Shown here in pieces: positions 8,791-16,582 of a stretch of 37,882 nucleotides of DNA (position 1 is the first letter of the stretch; each line of letters begins with the position of its first letter). Origin of the DNA: Legionella quateirensis. GTDB lineage: Bacteria > Pseudomonadota > Gammaproteobacteria > Legionellales > Legionellaceae. The DNA lies in the NCBI RefSeq assembly GCF_001467955.1, contig NZ_LNYR01000041.1, forward strand, positions 70,239 through 108,120, in the 5' to 3' direction. The notes beneath the pieces were generated by a model, which searched no databases, was not told the origin of the DNA, and was given only the letters and a program-made list of their open reading frames with translations. Both the position numbers and the translations under genes were made by a program.

Positions 8791-9299
8791 GATTTGCGTG
8801 CTTGCTGACGCTTGAATTTATCCAGTTTTCTACGAGCCATCATTCTTTTTAAAGGTGACAAGAGATCAACAAACAATTTACCGTTTAAATGATCAATTTC
8901 ATGTTGCAAACATTCAGCAAGTAATCCTTCACCCGTTATTTCAAAAGGGTTTCCTAATCGGTCCAACGCTTTTACCGTAACGTGTTCTGCTCTTATAACG
9001 GTATCATAGGCACCAGGAACTGATAAACACCCTTCTTCAAATTCTTTCTCGCCATGAGCTGATACTATTTCCGGGTTAATAATCACCATTTGTTGCGTTT
9101 TATCTCCAATAATATCAATCACCGATAACCGCAAACTAACCCCGATTTGTGGAGCAGCAAGCCCTACTCCCCTTGCGTGATACATAGTATCAAACATATC
9201 GTCAATCAAAGTTTGCAAACCATCATCAAAATGTACAACTGGTTGTGCAATCTTTCTTAAACGCTCATCGGGTAAATAAAGAATCTTTCTAATAGCCAT
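8787..9299 (-). CDS. def: Peptide deformylase
   Basis: 170 residues. Removes the formyl group from nascent proteins. The three signature motifs are GVGLAAPQ (44-51), EGCLS (89-93, metal ligand Cys91) and HEIDH (133-137, with two His metal ligands and catalytic Glu134), at nearly the same positions as in E. coli. The C-terminus is strongly basic ([19 protein letters not shown]). First gene of def-fmt-rsmB and divergent from the LysM gene. Confidence 0.97.
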   Translation of the reverse strand: MAIRKILYLPDERLRKIAQPVVHFDDGLQTLIDDMFDTMYHARGVGLAAPQIGVSLRLSVIDIIGDKTQQMVIINPEIVSAHGEKEFEEGCLSVPGAYDTVIRAEHVTVKALDRLGNPFEITGEGLLAECLQHEIDHLNGKLFVDLLSPLKRMMARRKLDKFKRQQARKS

Positions 9300-9343
9300 T
9301 GCTTATCTGGTTCTCCACATCAAAGTCATGATATTATCCCCCA

Positions 9344-9372
9344 TATATAGTAATGCTGCAAGATGCCCTGAA
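9344..9372 (-). promoter_or_regulatory. Candidate promoter for def-fmt-rsmB
   Basis: Minus strand TTCAGG, a 17-base spacer, then TATATA, about 45 bases upstream of the def start in the divergent spacer with the LysM gene. Sequence match only. Confidence 0.35.
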
Positions 9373-9462
9373 GCTTGATCACAAATAAGGAATCTTGGTG
9401 AAAAATCAGATTTGCGTGCAAGAGTCAGAAAATGATGCCAAGGCCTGACAAAGGATTGATAC

Positions 9463-10500
9463 ATGAGATATTTGCTCATTTTATTCTGTTTTTTATTATC
9501 TCCGGTGAACCACGCGTTAAGCCTGAGAGATGACTCCCCTCAACGATATGTTGTTCAACATGGTGACAGTTTATGGAGCATTGCCAATAAATATCTCAAA
9601 AACCCATGGGAATGGAAGTCATTATGGAGAGCCAATCCCAACATCCAAAATCCAAATCGTTTATATCCTGGAGCAGTATTAATTCTCGATTATTATCAAA
9701 ATCAGCCTTATATCAGAGTTTTGTCCAACGGCACAATCAAGCTTTCCCCCAAAGTCCGCGCTCGCCCGGCCGATGAAGCGATACCACCAATACCCTTAGT
9801 AGACTTAAAACCATTTTTAGATGAATCATTAGTACTTGATGAAGATGTACTCACCCGCGCGCCTTATATCGTTGCGTTTACTGGTGAGCACATGCTGGGA
9901 GGGCAAGGGAATGAAGTCTATGTCAAAGGATTACATCCCTCCACGGAAATGCCTAAGGGAGGTACAATTGCCTATTCAATATTTAGGAGTGGAAAAAACT
10001 ACATCGATCCAATTACCAATGAACTGTTAGGTTTTAATGCCAATCTGGTTGGCTATGGTGAATTGGTTGCTGGCGGTGAGCCCGCAACTTTATTGCTCAC
10101 CAACATCAGAGTTGGTATCAAAAAGCTGGATAAGGTGTTAATCAATAACAGCCCCGAATTTGATATGTACTTCGAACCGAAATCACCCTCTCAAAACGTT
10201 TCAGGCTATATTATTGAAATGCCTGGCGGCATGCCATTAGGTAATAGTCAGGTCGCCGTGGGAAGTGTAATCGTGATTAATCTCGGCGCACGTTCGGGTA
10301 TTGAAGCAGGTGATGTGCTTGGCATCTACGGTAAAAAACGAATCATTCGTGATCCCAAGAATCCGTTAATACCGATTAATCTGCCTCCTGAACGCATTGG
10401 TGAGGCTTTGGTATTTCGCCCCTTCACCAAAACCAGTTTTGCTTTAATCGTTCGGTCTACCCGAGCCGTATACTTAATGGATAGCGTTACGAACCCATGA
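9463..10500 (+). CDS. Exported LysM-domain protein upstream of dprA
   Basis: 345 residues with a signal peptide (to about residue 19) and one LysM module at 29-76 (YVVQHGDSLWSIANKYL ... LYPGAVLIL), which binds peptidoglycan glycan strands. The remaining 270 residues form a beta-rich domain without a motif I can name; the segment GSVIVINLGARSGIEAGDVLGI resembles the glycine-rich loops of periplasmic adaptor-like folds. It is a conserved gammaproteobacterial neighbour between def and dprA. Its stop overlaps the dprA start (ATGA). AAAGGA lies about 7 bases before the ATG. Probably a periplasmic cell-wall-associated protein. Confidence 0.85.
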   Translation: MRYLLILFCFLLSPVNHALSLRDDSPQRYVVQHGDSLWSIANKYLKNPWEWKSLWRANPNIQNPNRLYPGAVLILDYYQNQPYIRVLSNGTIKLSPKVRARPADEAIPPIPLVDLKPFLDESLVLDEDVLTRAPYIVAFTGEHMLGGQGNEVYVKGLHPSTEMPKGGTIAYSIFRSGKNYIDPITNELLGFNANLVGYGELVAGGEPATLLLTNIRVGIKKLDKVLINNSPEFDMYFEPKSPSQNVSGYIIEMPGGMPLGNSQVAVGSVIVINLGARSGIEAGDVLGIYGKKRIIRDPKNPLIPINLPPERIGEALVFRPFTKTSFALIVRSTRAVYLMDSVTNP

Positions 10501-11570
10501 ACAATTTATCTTTTCTACTCGCACTAAACCGGATGAACAAAATTGGTCCTCGCACTGTAAGGAAACTGCTTCAGCGCTGGCCAGATTTAAATGATCTGTT
10601 TCGTCTCTCAAAACGAGACATGGAAGAAGCTGGCTTACCTTCCGTATTAGCCCAAACAATTACTGAGTTTAACCTGGATCTGGTTCAAGAGGATTTAGCC
10701 TGGCAAAATGCGGCATCCGATCATCATTTATTGACCTGGGATTCCCCGATCTACCCAGAGCTATTAAAAGAGATTAGTGATCCTCCCATAATTTTATATG
10801 CAAAAGGCCAGTTATCCTCATTCGATCATCCCAGACTAGCCGTAGTCGGCAGTCGCAATCCGTCAATAACGGGAAGTGAAAATGCTAGGAATTTTGCTAA
10901 AGCACTTGCCTCCCATGGAATTACAATAGTCAGTGGATTGGCGTTGGGAATTGATGGCCAGGCACATGCCGGTTGTATTGAAGCCAATGGAACAACTATT
11001 GCTGTCTTAGGTACTGGAATAGATTGCATCTATCCACGCCGGCATACCAAACTGGCAGAAAAAATTACCCAAAATGGCCTGATTCTTAGCGAATTTCCGT
11101 TAAATAGTCCACCGATCGCTGGACATTTTCCACGCAGAAATCGTATAATAAGCGGTTTATCATTATGCATTTTGGTTGTTGAGGCAGCAATTCGAAGTGG
11201 TTCCCTAATCACTGCCAAAATGGCATTAGAGCAGAATAGAGATGTATTGGCTATTCCAGGCTCTATCCATAACCCATTAGCACGAGGCTGTCATTATTTA
11301 TTACAACAAGGGGCTAAACTGGTGACCTCAGTAACCGATGTACTTGAGGAACTGAGAATTGAATCTCGGCAGTTAACTGTTGATAAATCATTTTTTTCCC
11401 TTGCCAGCGGGAATGAAAACCTAGTAAAGTTCATTGGTTTTGAAATGACGAGTATTGATCAAATCATTGTACGTAGTGGATATACTATCGAACAAGTTAC
11501 TGGTGAACTTGCAGAATTAGAATTACAAGGTGCTGTTAAGGCCGTACCTGGTGGCTATATAAGGTGTTAA
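10497..11570 (+). CDS. dprA: DNA-processing protein DprA (Smf)
   Basis: 357 residues. An N-terminal SAM-like helical segment (NRMNKIGPRTVRKLLQRW) is followed by the Rossmann-type DprA core with VVGSRNPS, IVSGLALGIDGQAHAG, FPRRNRIISGLS and EAAIRSGSLITAKMALEQNR, then a C-terminal winged-helix domain (about 295-357). DprA binds incoming single-stranded DNA and loads RecA during natural transformation, a process known in Legionella. Its start overlaps the LysM gene by 4 bases and the next gene begins one base after its stop. Confidence 0.95.
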   Translation: MNNLSFLLALNRMNKIGPRTVRKLLQRWPDLNDLFRLSKRDMEEAGLPSVLAQTITEFNLDLVQEDLAWQNAASDHHLLTWDSPIYPELLKEISDPPIILYAKGQLSSFDHPRLAVVGSRNPSITGSENARNFAKALASHGITIVSGLALGIDGQAHAGCIEANGTTIAVLGTGIDCIYPRRHTKLAEKITQNGLILSEFPLNSPPIAGHFPRRNRIISGLSLCILVVEAAIRSGSLITAKMALEQNRDVLAIPGSIHNPLARGCHYLLQQGAKLVTSVTDVLEELRIESRQLTVDKSFFSLASGNENLVKFIGFEMTSIDQIIVRSGYTIEQVTGELAELELQGAVKAVPGGYIRC

Positions 11571-11571
11571 T

Positions 11572-12009
11572 ATGAAAGATAACTTATTTGAAATGTTATT
11601 GAATTTATTTGAAAAAAGTCTAAATCAACTCCAAAAAAGCCATAAATCCGATGATCAGGGCATGCCGGAACTCACAGAAGATGATGAGATATTCCATACT
11701 GAAGAACAGGCTTTATTTATTAAAACAGCCCAGGAAAAATCTATAAGAATAGTTACTTATGAAGAACAAATGAAATTGACAAAAGCCAGTTATCAATTTC
11801 TAATGCGAATGAAATTATGGGGTATAATTGATGTTAATCTGTTTGAATTAATAATCAACCAATTACACAGTTCTGAATCTCGTATAATCACTTTGCAGGA
11901 AACGAAATGGACTATCAGAAACGTTCTGGAAAACCACATGGATGAAGAACAGTTGGCTTTTCTTGATATTGTGCTATACCAAACAGAAGATGAACTAACA
12001 TTAAATTAA
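11572..12009 (+). CDS. smg: Smg-family protein (DUF494)
   Basis: 145 residues, acidic and helical, matching the Smg family in length, in the N-terminal pattern MKDNLFEMLLNLFEK and in its fixed place between dprA and topA. It has no signal peptide or membrane segment. The biochemical role is not established for the family. It starts one base after the dprA stop, so it is very likely co-translated. Confidence 0.88.
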   Translation: MKDNLFEMLLNLFEKSLNQLQKSHKSDDQGMPELTEDDEIFHTEEQALFIKTAQEKSIRIVTYEEQMKLTKASYQFLMRMKLWGIIDVNLFELIINQLHSSESRIITLQETKWTIRNVLENHMDEEQLAFLDIVLYQTEDELTLN

Positions 12010-12096
12010 TTATCTTTAATACATAGTCACCAATTATTTTTAGTGTCAACGCTTGGTGAACACACACTACCAATTTTAAGGAAAGGTTTATTTCAT

Positions 12097-14376
12097 ATGA
12101 GTAAACACTTGGTGATCGTAGAATCGCCTGCTAAAGCCAAAACAATCCAAAAGTATCTGGGTAACGATTATGACGTACTGGCATCCTATGGTCACGTTCG
12201 TGACTTGCCTGCACGTAAAGGTTCAGTGAATCCAGATAATCACTTCAATATGACTTATGCACCTATCGAAAAAAATGCACGACATATTGAAACTATAGCC
12301 AAGGCACTGAAAAAATCAGATTCATTACTGCTTGCAACTGACCCTGATAGAGAAGGCGAAGCTATATCCTGGCATATCTTTGAACTGATGAAAGATCGAA
12401 ATCTGATTAAGGATAAACCTGTACATCGAATTTTCTTTAATGAAATCACCAAATCTGCCATTCAGGATGCCATAAATAATCCACGTACCATTTCCATGGA
12501 TTTAGTCAATGCGCAACAAGCGCGACGTGCACTGGACTATCTGGTTGGTTTTAATTTATCACCACTGCTTTGGAAGAAAATCCGCCGCGGACTCTCAGCA
12601 GGACGAGTACAAAGCCCTGCTCTTCGCCTAATCGTCGAGCGAGAAGAGGAAATAGAACGCTTTATTTCGCAGGAATATTGGAAGATCCTGGCTCAATGCC
12701 ATCATGCAAATACGGGATTCGAAGCCAGATTAACCCAATATAAAAATGAAAAGTTACAACAATTTACAGTCACTCAGCAAGAACAGGCACACCGGATAAA
12801 AGATGAGTTAATCAAAGAGGCTCAGGGTTATTTATCCGTTACTCAGATTGAGAAGAAACAACGTAAACGAAAACCTTCTCCACCCTTTATTACTTCAACC
12901 TTACAACAGGAAGCAGCGAGAAAACTGGGATTCACTGCTCGCAAATCAATGATGGTGGCACAGCAGTTATATGAAGGTATCGATATTGGAACAGGTACAG
13001 TTGGTCTTATCACCTATATGCGTACCGATTCAGTTAATCTAGCGGCTGAAGCTATAGATGAAATTCGAGAATATATTACTCAACGCTATGGCGTAGACAA
13101 TTGCCCCAAAACACCTCGACTGTACAAAACCAAATCCAAAAACGCTCAGGAAGCTCATGAAGCAATACGACCCACTTCGGTGAAACGTTCTCCTGAAATG
13201 GTACAGGAAGCATTGACCACCGATCAGTTCAAACTCTACAGCCTGATATGGAAACGAACTATAGCGTGCCAGATGGAAGATGCGATTATGGATACGGTCG
13301 CAGTAGACTTTAGTTGTGGTGAAGGTACTCTGTTCAGGGCGAATGGTTCCACTGTCACCTTTCCCGGCTTTCTTACTGTATATGAAGAGGGTCGTGATGA
13401 TTCTAAAGATGATGACAATGAAGGAAACATATTACCTCCATTTACAGTCGGTGAAAAAGTAAAAATTGCTGATATTGAAGCCAACCAGCATTTTACAGAG
13501 CCACCTCCACGATATTCCGAAGCGACTCTGGTAAAAGCGCTGGAAGAATATGATATAGGACGGCCATCCACTTATGCAGCCATTATTCATACCTTGCAAC
13601 AACGGGAATATGTAGTAGTTGATAAAAAACGTTTTCTGCCGACTGATGTTGGCCGTATAGTAAATCGTTTTTTGACCAGTTATTTTACCCGCTACGTGGA
13701 CTATAAATTTACAGCAGGCCTTGAAGATACTCTTGATGCAGTAGCTCGAGGAGAAAAAGAATGGATCCCTGTATTGGAAGAATTCTGGCAGCCCTTTGTA
13801 CAACAAATTCAAAATACAGATGAGCAGGTTCAGCGTAAAGACGTTACTACTGAAATATTGGAAGAGCTATGCCCAAAATGCCAAAAGCCATTATCAATAC
13901 GACTTGGTAAACGCGGGCGTTTTATTGGGTGTACGGGTTACCCTGAATGTGATTACACTCAAGATATGGGTGGCCAGGACAGTGAAAAAACAGAACCTGA
14001 AATTGTCGAAGGCAGAAGTTGCCCTCTTTGTTCCAGTGTTTTGCATATTAAAACAGGACGTTATGGTCGATTTATTGGGTGCAGCAACTACCCTCAATGC
14101 AAACATATGGAACCGCTGGAAAAACCGGCTGATACTGGCGTTGTCTGCCCTAAATGCAATCAAGCCAAAATTCTACAGCGCAAATCAAGGAAAGGGAAAA
14201 TTTTCTATTCCTGCGGAGACTATCCTAAATGCGATTACGCTTTGTGGAATGAACCCATTGATAAACCCTGCCCTCAGTGTGCATGGCCTATACTTACAGT
14301 AAAAGAAAGCAAAAAATTTGGTCGTCAAATTTTATGCCCACGTGAAGGTTGTGGATATTCCCATAAGGAAGAATAG
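12097..14376 (+). CDS. topA: DNA topoisomerase I
   Basis: 759 residues from the ATG at 12097, chosen because AAGGAAAGG precedes it and the Toprim domain begins at once (MSKHLVIVESPAKAKTIQ); an in-frame extension to 12043 is unsupported. Type IA enzyme relaxing negative supercoils. The Toprim acidic motif is ATDPDREGEAISWH; the catalytic tyrosine is Tyr307 in ITYMRTDS. Four C-terminal zinc-ribbon units with CPKC, CPLC, CPKC and CPQC openings run from about residue 590 to the end. A 7-base inverted repeat (TCACCAA/TTGGTGA, 12027-12059) lies in the gap after smg. Confidence 0.97.
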   Translation: MSKHLVIVESPAKAKTIQKYLGNDYDVLASYGHVRDLPARKGSVNPDNHFNMTYAPIEKNARHIETIAKALKKSDSLLLATDPDREGEAISWHIFELMKDRNLIKDKPVHRIFFNEITKSAIQDAINNPRTISMDLVNAQQARRALDYLVGFNLSPLLWKKIRRGLSAGRVQSPALRLIVEREEEIERFISQEYWKILAQCHHANTGFEARLTQYKNEKLQQFTVTQQEQAHRIKDELIKEAQGYLSVTQIEKKQRKRKPSPPFITSTLQQEAARKLGFTARKSMMVAQQLYEGIDIGTGTVGLITYMRTDSVNLAAEAIDEIREYITQRYGVDNCPKTPRLYKTKSKNAQEAHEAIRPTSVKRSPEMVQEALTTDQFKLYSLIWKRTIACQMEDAIMDTVAVDFSCGEGTLFRANGSTVTFPGFLTVYEEGRDDSKDDDNEGNILPPFTVGEKVKIADIEANQHFTEPPPRYSEATLVKALEEYDIGRPSTYAAIIHTLQQREYVVVDKKRFLPTDVGRIVNRFLTSYFTRYVDYKFTAGLEDTLDAVARGEKEWIPVLEEFWQPFVQQIQNTDEQVQRKDVTTEILEELCPKCQKPLSIRLGKRGRFIGCTGYPECDYTQDMGGQDSEKTEPEIVEGRSCPLCSSVLHIKTGRYGRFIGCSNYPQCKHMEPLEKPADTGVVCPKCNQAKILQRKSRKGKIFYSCGDYPKCDYALWNEPIDKPCPQCAWPILTVKESKKFGRQILCPREGCGYSHKEE

Positions 14377-14383
14377 CGATTAG

Positions 14384-14461
14384 GAGTTTTTCGCAAAGAA
14401 CAGGACTTACGAAAAACCCCAAGGTCGAGGCAAAAGAAATTGGGAGTTTCTAGTAAGTCCT
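14384..14461. repeat. Nested inverted repeats with two mutually exclusive foldings
   Basis: AGGACTTAC (14402-14410) and GTAAGTCCT (14453-14461) are perfect inverted repeats; just inside them GAAAAACCCCAA pairs imperfectly with TTGGGAGTTTC, giving a long hairpin of about 60 bases. A competing stem pairs GTTTTTCG (14386-14393) with CGAAAAAC (14410-14417). It may be a remnant of a small mobile element, a topA 3' structure or a leader switch for the next gene. Confidence 0.6.
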
Positions 14462-14476
14462 CTATAAGGAATACAT

Positions 14477-15274
14477 ATGTTTAGGGAACTAATAAACACC
14501 ATACCATTTAACCTGTTAATCATATTGTTAATGTTGATGTTTATGTGTATTACTTATATTTTTTCACGTATCTCAAATCCTTGGTTTCATATTTCTGCTG
14601 AGACAGAACATGTAAAATTAACGAATACGCTAATGGGTATATTAGCCAGCGGTTTTTTTGTTTTGCTCGCCTTCATTATTATTAACACATGGAATTATCA
14701 GCAGGAGGCACGAAATGCCGCATCTAAAGAGGCTTATTATCTGGCGGTTATGCTTCGAAATATCACCGCCTTTCCAGAGGAAGAACAGAAAAAATTAAAA
14801 CAAAGTATTGCTAACTATACTGTACATGTCCGAGTTAATGAATGGAAAGCCATGCGTAAAGGACAGGACAGTCCTGAAGCATGGAAAAGCTTGGATCAAC
14901 TGTACTTTCAGATTCAAAATTTACCGGCAACCTCTTATCAGGATAAACTCTATCACGCATTGGTTACCTCTAACGTAAATAATATTCTACTGAGCCGGAG
15001 GGACAGACTTAGTAAGATAGACAGTATTATTCCTAAAACTTTAATCGATACTGTATTTGCATACTCCATATTTTTGGCCATGATAGTTGGTTTGATCAGA
15101 GGAAAAGACAAACTAATTAATCTGACGCCAATACTTATTTTTTCGGGGTTATTGGGTTTGAATTTAGCTCTGGCGCTGAATTTTGATTACCCGTTTTCAG
15201 GAGAAATTAATGTCCCCAATAGCGATTATTATAAAGGAGCATTGGGTGATTTCCCTGATAAAACAACCGATTAG
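14477..15274 (+). CDS. DUF4239 (bestrophin-like) membrane protein
   Basis: 265 residues with two N-terminal membrane helices (about 12-31 and 53-72), a soluble helical middle part and two C-terminal helices (about 192-210 and 217-235). The end carries ALNFDYPFSGEI, the signature of DUF4239 proteins, which are distantly related to bestrophin-like channels. Function is not established. ATAAGGA precedes the ATG. It follows topA by 100 bases occupied by the nested inverted repeats. Confidence 0.78.
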   Translation: MFRELINTIPFNLLIILLMLMFMCITYIFSRISNPWFHISAETEHVKLTNTLMGILASGFFVLLAFIIINTWNYQQEARNAASKEAYYLAVMLRNITAFPEEEQKKLKQSIANYTVHVRVNEWKAMRKGQDSPEAWKSLDQLYFQIQNLPATSYQDKLYHALVTSNVNNILLSRRDRLSKIDSIIPKTLIDTVFAYSIFLAMIVGLIRGKDKLINLTPILIFSGLLGLNLALALNFDYPFSGEINVPNSDYYKGALGDFPDKTTD

Positions 15275-15310
15275 ATTAGGTAGTGTTGAAAAATTCCTTT
15301 GAACCGATAC

Positions 15311-15331
15311 AAAAAAGTAGCGTGTACTACT
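15311..15331 (-). terminator. Weak intrinsic terminator candidate for the PH-domain gene
   Basis: Minus strand AGTAG-TACACG-CTACT followed at once by TTTTTT, between two convergent genes. The stem is only 5 base pairs, so support is modest. Confidence 0.35.
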
Positions 15332-15371
15332 GAGGTCAGGAATTAGTATTCCCAACCTTCATTTAAATCAA

Positions 15372-15812
15372 TTATTGTGGTTCATTCATCAATTGTTCAA
15401 TGTACCGTCTACAGGTTAAAGGGTGATGTAAAAAATTAATTAAATGACGTGTTCCACCAGTACCGGTGATGACCAAAGAACCGTATCGCAAAATACTTCC
15501 CAAAATGGATTGACGGATATCAATGGTTTCAATCTTACTCAAAGGTATATCAACTGTCTGCCTGACTATAATTCCAGTGCGTAAAATCACCTGTTTTCTT
15601 TTAATTGTTATGGAAGAAAAATAGAAGGTAACCCAAGTCATCAAAATCCAAAGTATTGCAAACAAAACCAGGATGAGACTAACTTGTCGCAATTGGACAA
15701 TGTACACATAAAGTGCAATAGCTATTCCCAAACCCAGTATGGGTCCGAAAAATATAACCCAATGCAATCGGGTAAAGTAGATCACATTACTCTCTGTATT
15801 TGTCTCAGCCAT
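15372..15812 (-). CDS. Bacterial PH-domain membrane protein (bPH2/YdbT-like)
   Basis: 146 residues with two adjacent hydrophobic helices (about 18-36 and 44-64), then a small beta domain beginning SSITIKRKQVILRTGIIVRQTVDIPLSKI and containing SILRYGSLVITGTGG. This is the usual pattern of bacterial PH domain 2 proteins (former DUF304) anchored at the inner membrane. Role unknown. AAGGTG lies 5 bases before the ATG. It diverges from dciA. Confidence 0.8.
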   Translation of the reverse strand: MAETNTESNVIYFTRLHWVIFFGPILGLGIAIALYVYIVQLRQVSLILVLFAILWILMTWVTFYFSSITIKRKQVILRTGIIVRQTVDIPLSKIETIDIRQSILGSILRYGSLVITGTGGTRHLINFLHHPLTCRRYIEQLMNEPQ

Positions 15813-15972
15813 TACACACCTTCATTTATGTTCTGAAAATAAACGACGCAATTGATAGTCCTTTGCTATTCTACACATAAAACAGTTTATTTAGCGATAG
15901 TTCCTTTCTTTATGTTACTATCAAACATAATGGGAATACAGTTATACACACGAACATTTTGAGAATAAAAAT

Positions 15973-16401
15973 ATGCGTTCTATTAGCAGATGCCTTAATA
16001 AACAGCTTCTGGACATATGCCAGCGCTCGATGCAACTGGAAGAACTGTCCAACAAGGTATCCAAAATTCTTCCTGAAAATTTAGCCGCTGTATGTCATGT
16101 TGGTAGCTTTTCAAAAGGTTGCCTTGTTCTGACTACATCAAACTCAGCCTGGGCATCACAATTACGCTATGCCATCCCCGAACTACGTGACAAGTTAAGA
16201 AAAGAAGCGGGTATGTACCAACTCTCATCGATAAAAATTCAATTGGTTGAACCTGATGTTCAATACACGAAACAACAAAACTCATCTCATGAATTAACAG
16301 AGAAAGCCAAAGCCTCTATCATTCGTGAAAGCGAACAATGTACCTATCAACCCTTGCGAAAAGCCTTGCTTCACCTTGCCAATGGCGAAGAAGAAATTTA
16401 A
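15973..16401 (+). CDS. dciA: DciA-like replicative helicase loader (DUF721)
   Basis: 142 residues. The N-terminal half carries the DUF721 pattern: LSNKVSKILPENLAAVCHVGSF, then KGCLVLTTSNSAWASQLRYAIPEL, which builds the KH-like domain, followed by a long polar tail. DciA proteins bind DnaB and replace DnaC/DnaI as loaders in most bacteria, and Legionella is not known to use DnaC. In many relatives the gene lies next to lpxC or secA; here it is about 8 kb from lpxC. Moderately sure because the family is short and divergent. Confidence 0.75.
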   Translation: MRSISRCLNKQLLDICQRSMQLEELSNKVSKILPENLAAVCHVGSFSKGCLVLTTSNSAWASQLRYAIPELRDKLRKEAGMYQLSSIKIQLVEPDVQYTKQQNSSHELTEKAKASIIRESEQCTYQPLRKALLHLANGEEEI

Positions 16402-16499
16402 TCGTTCTTTATTTTTATTCACAAGCTGTTTTCCTAATCCTGTTCACTACAACATGCTTTAACGACCTCGTAAATAATAATTCACTTTATCTATCTCTT

Positions 16500-16519
16500 C
16501 TTAATAATTTCTTAACCTT
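16500..16519 (+). promoter_or_regulatory. Putative PmrA box
   Basis: CTTAATAAT-TT-CTTAACCTT: two direct half-sites starting 11 bases apart, the tandem arrangement of Legionella PmrA sites. It covers the -35 position. Confidence 0.62.
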
Positions 16520-16526
16520 GATTCAA

Positions 16527-16532
16527 TATAAT
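16527..16532 (+). promoter_or_regulatory. -10 element of the coiled-coil effector candidate
   Basis: Perfect TATAAT located 7 bases after the PmrA-type box, with no consensus -35 at the proper distance. Predicted leader of roughly 45 bases before the ATG at 16583. Confidence 0.6.
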
Positions 16533-16582
16533 AAGTCTTTATTTTTTAAAGAAAAGTACTCTTAAGTCAGGATATAGTTTAA

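Noticed and set aside
12043..12096. Upstream extension of topA
   Set aside because: The Toprim domain starts at the later ATG, which has a strong ribosome site.
13796..14302. 168-codon plus-strand ORF inside topA
   Set aside because: A frame shadow: its Cys pattern mirrors the zinc ribbons of topA read one base off.
16338..16565. 75-codon plus-strand ORF after dciA
   Set aside because: It overlaps the dciA end in another frame and runs through the PmrA-type box and the -10 of the next gene; low-complexity AT-rich translation.
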